Shown: in pieces, positions 58,141-64,000 of the stretch
Layout: every line of letters begins with the position of its first letter
Numbering within the stretch: the stretch's first letter is position 1
Assembly (NCBI RefSeq): GCF_900312745.1
Contig: NZ_OMPD01000014.1
Span: 1,984,001-2,048,000 of the forward strand
Origin: Aquimarina sp. AU58
GTDB lineage: Bacteria > Bacteroidota > Bacteroidia > Flavobacteriales > Flavobacteriaceae
DNA length: 64,000 nucleotides
Direction: 5' to 3'
Translations under genes and position numbers: made by a program
The notes under the pieces: model-generated
The model's database searches: none
What the model was told of the DNA's origin: nothing
What the model saw: the letters and a program-made list of their open reading frames with translations, nothing else

Positions 58141-59763
58141 CTATAGTTCTTTTACATTTACATAAAAATTAGGATCTACAGTAAGCTTATTTCCTTTAAC
58201 ATCTTTTGTCTGCCAATTAGCATTAGGCTTTATCCATTCTGGATTATCATCTATAAAGAGACGTACAGGCATATCAAATTTATCTACGATATTGCTATAA
58301 CGATATTTTAATTTACCGTCTTTAAAATTATATTCGAGAACGGGTACTTTTATGGTTCTTAGATATTGATCAAAAAACTGAGTTAAATCGATGTCAGTTT
58401 CTTTGCTAATATAATCTTCGATCTGCTTTGTTGTCACTGTTTTATGATAAAATGTAGTATTAAGCCCTCTAAGAACAGATCTCCATTTTTCATCATCTTC
58501 TATAAGTTGACGTAGTGTGTGTAACATGTTTGATCCCTTAAGATACATATCACTTGACCCTTCATTATTTACATTATATGTACCTATGATTGGAGAATCA
58601 TTTTGGATTTTTTTTCTGGTACCTATTACATATTCTGCAGCGGCCTTTTTTCCATAATGATAATCAAGAAAAAGACTTTCAGAATATGCTGTGAAACCTT
58701 CATGAATCCACATATCTGCAGCATCCTTATAGGTGATATTATTAGCAAACCATTCGTGACCAGATTCATGAATAATAATAAAGTCAAATTTCAATCCCCA
58801 TCCTGATCCAGAAAGATCATTACCAAGGTATCCATTTATATATTTGTTTCCATAAGTGACAGAGCTTTGATGTTCCATTCCTAGATAAGGTACTTCTACC
58901 AGTTTAAAGCTATCTTCATAAAATGGGTAGGGACCAAACCAATGCTCAAAGGCTTTCATCATCTTTGGGGCATCTTTAAATTGTTTTTTTGCTTTTTCCA
59001 GGTTGTCCCTTAATACATAATAATCCATATCCAGTTTACCTTTTTCACCTTCATATTGTTCTCCAAAATGTACATAATCTCCGATATTGATATTTACACC
59101 ATAGTTATTAATTGGATTACTTACGAACCAATGATATGTTTTGGTATCATTGTCATGTCTTTCTGTTTTACGCAATCGGCCATTAGATACATTCATAAGG
59201 GCAGATGGTACATTAACACTAATTAGCAAACTATCTACTTCATCATACATATGATCTTTATTAGGCCACCAAACGCTGGCTCCTAATCCCTGACATGAGG
59301 AAGCCACAAAATGTTTCCCATTTTGATCTTTTTTCCATGAAATACCACCATCCCATGGTGCCCGAACGGCTTCACGAGGTTTACCACTATAGTATACTTC
59401 TATTGCATTTTTGCTATTTTCTTTTTGTGCTGTTGCTAGTGTTATAAAATGAGCATTTCCTTCAGATGTTACTTGTAACGGTTTATTATTCTGAAGTACT
59501 TTTTCTATTTTTAAAGGTGGTTGCAGATCGATTTGCATTACGTTATGCTCTTTCAACACTTTATAATGAATTGTATTTTTTCCTGAAATAGTTTTTTTAT
59601 CTGGATCCACAGCAATATCAAGATGGTAATAGGTTAAATCCCACCAAGCTCTTTCTGGAGTTATTGATCCTCGTAATGAATCTTGCCTTGTAAATTGTGA
59701 CTCTTGCGCAGATAGTAGAGTAAAGCTTAAAATGCTAAAGACTATAGTATAGAATGTTTTCAT
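58141..59763 (-). CDS. M1 family zinc metallopeptidase
   Basis: 540 residues with signal peptide (MKTFYTIVFSILSFTLLSAQ). The gluzincin motif HESGHEWFANN (HEXXH, about 334) with the third ligand Glu in WIHEGFTAYSE (19 residues on), preceded by the substrate motif YLGMEHQSSVTYGNKY (in place of the classic G-A-M-E-N). The N-terminal saddle domain runs to about 230. Exported aminopeptidase of the group common in marine Bacteroidota. Confidence 0.93.
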   Translation of the reverse strand: MKTFYTIVFSILSFTLLSAQESQFTRQDSLRGSITPERAWWDLTYYHLDIAVDPDKKTISGKNTIHYKVLKEHNVMQIDLQPPLKIEKVLQNNKPLQVTSEGNAHFITLATAQKENSKNAIEVYYSGKPREAVRAPWDGGISWKKDQNGKHFVASSCQGLGASVWWPNKDHMYDEVDSLLISVNVPSALMNVSNGRLRKTERHDNDTKTYHWFVSNPINNYGVNINIGDYVHFGEQYEGEKGKLDMDYYVLRDNLEKAKKQFKDAPKMMKAFEHWFGPYPFYEDSFKLVEVPYLGMEHQSSVTYGNKYINGYLGNDLSGSGWGLKFDFIIIHESGHEWFANNITYKDAADMWIHEGFTAYSESLFLDYHYGKKAAAEYVIGTRKKIQNDSPIIGTYNVNNEGSSDMYLKGSNMLHTLRQLIEDDEKWRSVLRGLNTTFYHKTVTTKQIEDYISKETDIDLTQFFDQYLRTIKVPVLEYNFKDGKLKYRYSNIVDKFDMPVRLFIDDNPEWIKPNANWQTKDVKGNKLTVDPNFYVNVKEL

Positions 59764-59882
59764 CTATGGTGTGTTTATTTCTCGATAATTATACTTAATA
59801 TCTACCTGTTAGATCAGTAGAATTCGCATAATAATCAATTTTGTATTAGTTTCGAAATTATTAGCAAACTCTTTTTTGTACT

Positions 59883-61220
59883 TTATCTAAAAGTTTCTGA
59901 TGGAAATACGACCGGACTCTCATGACCGTTTTTCCCGACAGCGGCTATTCCGAAGAAGAAATTGTCAATTACAATGCCATCTAGAACAAAATTATCTACA
60001 TTTCCTACAAAACGGCTATGATCCCAGGTGGGAGAAGTCGTATCTCGCCAGTATATTTTGTAACCTTTGATATTAGGATCATTGGCTTTTTTCCATTTAA
60101 ATTTTGCTGATGGCTCTACAATACCACCTATTTTTACTTCGGATGGGGCAGGAGGAGCCCAGGCAATACTTGCTAAATTTATAGCATTAACTGCGGTAAG
60201 TTTTGCAGCATAATCAAAGTTAACATGTTCTACAACATCTCCGTATTTGATTCCGTTTTCTTCACGAATGTTTTGATGTTGTTGTGTGTAATTTTCATGC
60301 GCTTCCATAATTCGAATTCCGGCGTAGCCTAAATCATTAAAAGGTCTGTGATGCCCACCACGACCAAAGCGATCTAATCGATAAATCATCATTGGGTTCA
60401 TCTCTGGCATATAGGTTTTTACATTTTTATGCACATATCGGGCCAATTGACGTGAAATTCCATCGACTTCTCCACCATAAAAACGTCTACGTCTTACCGT
60501 TTTTTCGTCATCGGTAAGATTGGTAGGTTCAGAAAATATTCTAAAAGCTCGATTATCGATAACTCCGTCTACTCCTTTAATGTTTCCAATCATATCATTA
60601 TTAAGGATTCCTATAATGTCCCAGCCTTTGTTTTTAGCGTATTTTGCTAATCCACCACCACCAAAGAGACCTTGTTCTTCTCCAGACAATCCAACATAAA
60701 TAATACTGTTTTCAAAAGTGTATTTTGATAATACCCTTGCAGCTTCAATGGTTCCTGCCATCCCGCTAGCATTATCATTTGCACCGGGAGCATCGGTAGT
60801 AAAATCCATAGTATCACTGGCTCGAGAATCGATATCTCCACTCATAATAATATAACGATTAGGATACTTTGTTCCTTTTTGTACAGCTACTACATTTACC
60901 ACCCAGGCATCATGAGGTACTCTTGATCCCATATCTTTGGTTACAAAATCTTTTTGATAAAATACATCTAAACAGTTTTTACAATCGGTAGAGATTTTCT
61001 CAAATTCTGTTTTGATCCACCTTCGGGCTGCTCCAATACCTCGTGTCTGAGAAATAGTATCACTAAATGTATTACGAGTTCCAAAATTTGCTAATTTTTT
61101 GATATCGGTTTCAACTCTATCTGCAGAGACTGCATTGATGATATCATAAATACGTTGATCTGTTTGTGCAGTTAAAATGGTAGATAATAGAAGTAGGGTA
61201 GCGGTAAAAAATGTTTTCAT
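59883..61220 (-). CDS. M28 family peptidase with fibronectin-type C-terminal domain
   Basis: 445 residues with signal peptide (FFTATLLLLSTILTAQ). M28 core: YIIMSGDIDSRASD (the usual ligand histidine is replaced by aspartate in the G-D-I-D-S position), PGANDNASGMAG, GLSGEEQGLFGGG, LNNDMIGN and HHRPFNDLGYAGIRIMEAHE. A fibronectin type III-like domain (PPAPSEVKIGGIVEPSAKFK, GYKIYWRDTTSPTWDHSRFV) occupies the last 90 residues. Exported aminopeptidase, though the His-to-Asp change may affect metal binding. Confidence 0.88.
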   Translation of the reverse strand: MKTFFTATLLLLSTILTAQTDQRIYDIINAVSADRVETDIKKLANFGTRNTFSDTISQTRGIGAARRWIKTEFEKISTDCKNCLDVFYQKDFVTKDMGSRVPHDAWVVNVVAVQKGTKYPNRYIIMSGDIDSRASDTMDFTTDAPGANDNASGMAGTIEAARVLSKYTFENSIIYVGLSGEEQGLFGGGGLAKYAKNKGWDIIGILNNDMIGNIKGVDGVIDNRAFRIFSEPTNLTDDEKTVRRRRFYGGEVDGISRQLARYVHKNVKTYMPEMNPMMIYRLDRFGRGGHHRPFNDLGYAGIRIMEAHENYTQQHQNIREENGIKYGDVVEHVNFDYAAKLTAVNAINLASIAWAPPAPSEVKIGGIVEPSAKFKWKKANDPNIKGYKIYWRDTTSPTWDHSRFVGNVDNFVLDGIVIDNFFFGIAAVGKNGHESPVVFPSETFR

Positions 61221-61303
61221 TTGTGTGAATTTGATCGCCTAATTTAAAGAAAAGAGCCAAGTAATGATGATCTCTTAACAAATTTATAAGATGTTGATAT
61301 ACA

Positions 61304-62833
61304 TCACTGAATAAAAACAACTTTAGCTATTTTATCATTTTTCACTTCATAAATTGCAATGGCACTATAATGTTGTTTATGGATGGTTAGAAATTCTTCA
61401 TCAATAACGACATTACCCATAACAATCCTGTTTTTGATTTTGCAATTAAGATCAGGTGTGTTGTTAAAGAAATTGGCATATCCTTCTTTGATTTTCTTAT
61501 GCCCCTCATATAAGAATTTATAAGGAAAATTGTAGACTTTTATATCTTCGGTATATGTAGCAACAAAAGCATCGATATCTCTTGTGTTATAGGCATCGAG
61601 TTGTTTATCAATAATGTTTAAAGTACTTTTTTCGAGATCATTATCATATTGAGGTTTAATAAAAGTTACCTTGGCAATCTTTCCGTTTTTAATTTCATAT
61701 ATAGAAATAACTCTTACTTTTCGATCGTTATAAGTAACATATTCTTCGTCGATTACTTTATTACCAAGTACAATACGATGTTTTATTTCACAAAATAAAT
61801 TAGGTTGATTCTTAAATTTTTTGTCATAATATGGGCGCATAGCTTCCTTGCCCTTATAACGCACTGTATTTGGATAGTCATAAATTAATACATCGTCATT
61901 ATATGTAGCTAAAAAAGCATCTATATCTCTGGCATTGTAAGCATCTAATTGTTTTTGAACAATATGTTCGGGAGATATATCTGATACTACAGCAAGCATG
62001 TTTCCGGTAGTATTTGTTGCTATTCTTGAAATATTACCAATTTCTTTATCCATAAAAGTATGAAAGATGTTCCAGCCGGCATCTGTTTTTGGATTAAACT
62101 TAAAAATCTGGTTTTGTTTTCCCATCAGGATTGTACCATCTGGTAACCAACACAGATCTTCGGATCCTGATATTGTATTTATGATTTTTTTGGTAGCTCC
62201 GGTTATAGGATCAATCGATCTAATTTCCCAATTTTTGTTTTCTTTACTGATATAGCTAATTAGGTTTGAATTTGGTATTTTATGCAACGATCTTCCTACT
62301 TTTTTTTGAAAAGTATGATTGGTATTCTCTTTTATATTGGATACGACCAATGACATTGCATTATCTTCGAGTACCGATGAAACCAGTATATCCTGATTAA
62401 ACCAGGTATGATACCCTACTTTAAGTCCTTCTAATAAAACTTTAGACTTTCCAGTTTCATAGTTATAACGATACAGGAGTTGTTTACCATCTTGATCAAG
62501 GCGAATGGCAGAAACTTCATTTTTTCCTGGGATTTTAGTAGGGGAGTATTCACTACCATTTTTGGTTTCTGTAATCCAATCTACTTTAGCTTTTTTACTA
62601 TCATATACAGCTATATCTGTTTGTTTATTACGTGTAGAGGAAAACAAAACCATATTACCGTTAAAGATAGAAGGTTGATTATCATATCCTTTGTTGTTAG
62701 ATATGTTTCTTTGGTTGTTAAGTTTGATTGTTTCTCCTTTTTTGATGATATCAAAAAGATATACCTCGGTATCGGTTTGTGAGAAAGTAGGGATTGCAGC
62801 GAGTACTACTAAAAGAACAATTGCGTGTTTCAT
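61304..62833 (-). CDS. TolB-like propeller fused to two NTF2-like (SnoaL-type) domains
   Basis: 509 residues with signal peptide (AIVLLVVLAAIPTFSQ). Residues about 40-270 hold beta-propeller blades (TRNKQTDIAVYDSKKAKVDW, LRQ-type repeats). The C-terminus has two tandem NTF2-like repeats (about 285-392 and 402-509): QLDAYNARDIDAFLATYNDD and QLDAYNTRDIDAFVATYTED, each ending in AKVTFIKP or AKVVFIQ. The two repeats are about 50% identical by eye, suggesting a recent internal duplication. Confidence 0.85.
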   Translation of the reverse strand: MKHAIVLLVVLAAIPTFSQTDTEVYLFDIIKKGETIKLNNQRNISNNKGYDNQPSIFNGNMVLFSSTRNKQTDIAVYDSKKAKVDWITETKNGSEYSPTKIPGKNEVSAIRLDQDGKQLLYRYNYETGKSKVLLEGLKVGYHTWFNQDILVSSVLEDNAMSLVVSNIKENTNHTFQKKVGRSLHKIPNSNLISYISKENKNWEIRSIDPITGATKKIINTISGSEDLCWLPDGTILMGKQNQIFKFNPKTDAGWNIFHTFMDKEIGNISRIATNTTGNMLAVVSDISPEHIVQKQLDAYNARDIDAFLATYNDDVLIYDYPNTVRYKGKEAMRPYYDKKFKNQPNLFCEIKHRIVLGNKVIDEEYVTYNDRKVRVISIYEIKNGKIAKVTFIKPQYDNDLEKSTLNIIDKQLDAYNTRDIDAFVATYTEDIKVYNFPYKFLYEGHKKIKEGYANFFNNTPDLNCKIKNRIVMGNVVIDEEFLTIHKQHYSAIAIYEVKNDKIAKVVFIQ

Positions 62834-63247
62834 TGTTTTTGTTTTCTAAAATACATTGAAATATTGACGTTATTCTTAAGTAAATGTTAATGAACTCGTT
62901 TATACTTTTTTGATTTGCTAAAAAAATGTTGTTTTCGGCCCTGTTTTTGCCTTTTTTCTTTCTGTAGTTATGCTATGCAATTTAATCTCGAGTGCTCGGG
63001 GTAACAGAACTAAAAAAAGACTTATTTTTTATTTAAAACCCAAAAATTGAATGAGTTTAATGTAAGAATGATATCTATACTTGGTATTTAGAAAAAATAA
63101 AATTAATCAAAAAACCCAGAGCAAATGCTCCGGGTTTTCGAAAGTTGAGTTAGAAAGGCTATTGAGGGAACAATAGTTTATTGTGTATATTGTTGATAAG
63201 ATTAGATTCCATACACGGAGAATCTAAACGTAAGTTGAGTATTTATT
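62834..63247. other. Intergenic region with terminator
   Basis: AT-rich stretch. A piece near 62980 (AATCTCGAGTGCTCGGGGTA) recalls the dispersed repeat. The terminator at 63111 is the only clear element; no gene is seen. Confidence 0.5.
63111..63138 (-). terminator. Rho-independent terminator of the lipoprotein-like gene
   Basis: AAAACCC-A-GAGC-AAAT-GCTC-C-GGGTTTT: 11-bp stem with one mismatch. On the minus strand it ends in a run of T, about 110 bp after the stop at 63248. Confidence 0.8.
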
Positions 63248-64000
63248 TTATGGATTACGCCAGAAAGTATACACTCTTAATGTAGGATCTGCCGCGCTGG
63301 TAAATGTTCCTGCTTTATTTGAGAAATTCTGGAAATTACCAGTTGTTTCATAATAAAGCCCCTCAGGATTACCAAAAAAGTCTAATAATGGCTGAGCAAA
63401 AGGTTGGAAGAACGCAAAGTTACCAAAAGTATCAGGCTCGTTCACTCCAACAAATGTCAGTACTAGTTTCTTATCTACTATTGATGATGTATAGTCGTAG
63501 ATACCCCAGAATAAAGCATTATCTGTTGTTCTTCTAAAACCTATCCAAATTTGAGTATCTCTAGCATCACCGGTACGAGTTGATCTCAATTCTAATCGAT
63601 CAAATATGAAGATACCGAGACCACCATTTGCAAGGTTGGTAGTAACTTGTTCTGTCAATGCTTGAAATGCAAGAGAAGTTCTAGTATCAGGAGGAAATAC
63701 TCTTGGAATATATACAAAATCTGTGAATTCAGTTCCGATATCAAAAATATCATTATTAATAAATGGAGGTTGATTAATAAATCCAATTGTCGCTTTATTT
63801 CCATCTACTTCAGAAATATAAGATTCTGATACAGTATCAAAAACAAAGTTCTCGTATGTATTTCCGCCTATTTCTATTGCAGGGCTAACAACAAGTCCTT
63901 CTGGTGTATATGCTATACCGTAAGCGACTTCTGTAACCGTACCATCGTCAGCTTGGTTTTGAGAATTAGCAAAAAGACGTAAACTATCATAGTTAAACGT
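63248..64000 (-). CDS. DUF4302-like lipoprotein-type protein, partial (N-terminus beyond window)
   Basis: The frame is open from the right edge (beginning TFNYDSLRLFANSQNQADDG) to the stop at 63248, 250 residues. VTEVAYGIAYTPEGLVVSPA and the run from GGNTYENFVF on, with the later FFGNPEGLYYETTGNFQNFS and a final aromatic region VYTFWRNP, resemble the C-terminal part of DUF4302 lipoproteins that are often encoded next to SusC/SusD-type genes. The identity is by pattern and not firm. The TTG inside (63658) is not a likely start. Confidence 0.55.
   Translation of the reverse strand, partial: TFNYDSLRLFANSQNQADDGTVTEVAYGIAYTPEGLVVSPAIEIGGNTYENFVFDTVSESYISEVDGNKATIGFINQPPFINNDIFDIGTEFTDFVYIPRVFPPDTRTSLAFQALTEQVTTNLANGGLGIFIFDRLELRSTRTGDARDTQIWIGFRRTTDNALFWGIYDYTSSIVDKKLVLTFVGVNEPDTFGNFAFFQPFAQPLLDFFGNPEGLYYETTGNFQNFSNKAGTFTSAADPTLRVYTFWRNP

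Noticed and set aside
63248-63658. 136-codon ORF as a complete gene
   Set aside because: The frame is open to the right window edge without a stop; the TTG at 63658 is internal to a larger gene.
1-64000. tRNA, rRNA, CRISPR or prophage regions
   Set aside because: No cloverleaf with CCA-type 3' end, no regular spacer array with equal repeats, and no phage structural genes were seen.

Overview
The window looks like a chromosomal segment of a marine flavobacterium (Bacteroidota, Flavobacteriaceae; Aquimarina-like is my best guess from general look, not a test). The reasons are low GC, promoter -7 boxes of the TAnnTTTG type, Bacteroidota protein families (DUF4386, DUF4302-like, YoaP-fused GNAT, TolB-propeller proteins), lipoproteins with short lipoboxes, and a probable type IX secretion tail on the 886-residue secreted protein. 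I see no rRNA, tRNA, CRISPR array, transposase, integrase or prophage.

Layout. 1-6.6 kb: 3' -truncated amidohydrolase-type propeller protein, YdeI/OmdA protein, ABC-F ATPase, membrane-anchored LuxR regulator, outer-membrane beta-barrel candidate. 6.7-10.5 kb: VOC protein, azoreductase-type flavoprotein, M16 peptidase, GrpB protein and GyrI-like protein; the first and last share an identical palindromic operator/promoter module. 10.5-20 kb: small membrane proteins, calcineurin-type phosphoesterase, AraC regulator, acetyltransferases, FAD monooxygenase and Crp/Fnr regulator, exported acetolactate-decarboxylase-like lipoprotein. 20-28.5 kb is an accessory zone with gene fragments, inverted-repeat elements, a 21-bp minisatellite, a three-gene lipoprotein/DinB/ankyrin operon, a trypsin-like protease, and two more Crp/Fnr paralogs. 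28-32 kb: methyltransferase, CPBP protease, threonine-synthase-type enzyme. 32.5-36 kb: four tandem paralogous lipoprotein genes, each in its own duplicated leader. 36-43 kb: amino-acid enzyme clusters (aminotransferase, ornithine-cyclodeaminase type, threonine-dehydratase type, ClpP-like/M28 fusion; then arginase family and ketopantoate-reductase family), the first preceded by an attenuator-like leader. 43-53.7 kb: TraB-like lipoprotein, CBM9-like/beta-lactamase fusion, exported PfpI protein, GlxA regulator without a normal start codon, hydrolase-ECF sigma-membrane operon, AraC membrane regulator. 53.9-64 kb: large secreted protein, TauE exporter, M1 and M28 peptidases, propeller-NTF2 fusion, and a lipoprotein-like gene cut by the window edge.

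How parts fit. The strongest regulatory signal is that Crp/Fnr-type regulator genes are each followed at the stop codon by an FNR-type dyad; for two of them the dyad centre lies exactly 29.5 bp upstream of a -7-like box that would drive the next gene. The second is the leader before the 40.5-36 kb operon, with a tiny open reading frame, a terminator and a mutually exclusive antiterminator. The most system-like unknown is the four-copy lipoprotein array. All functional assignments rest on motif recognition by eye; no database search was run.
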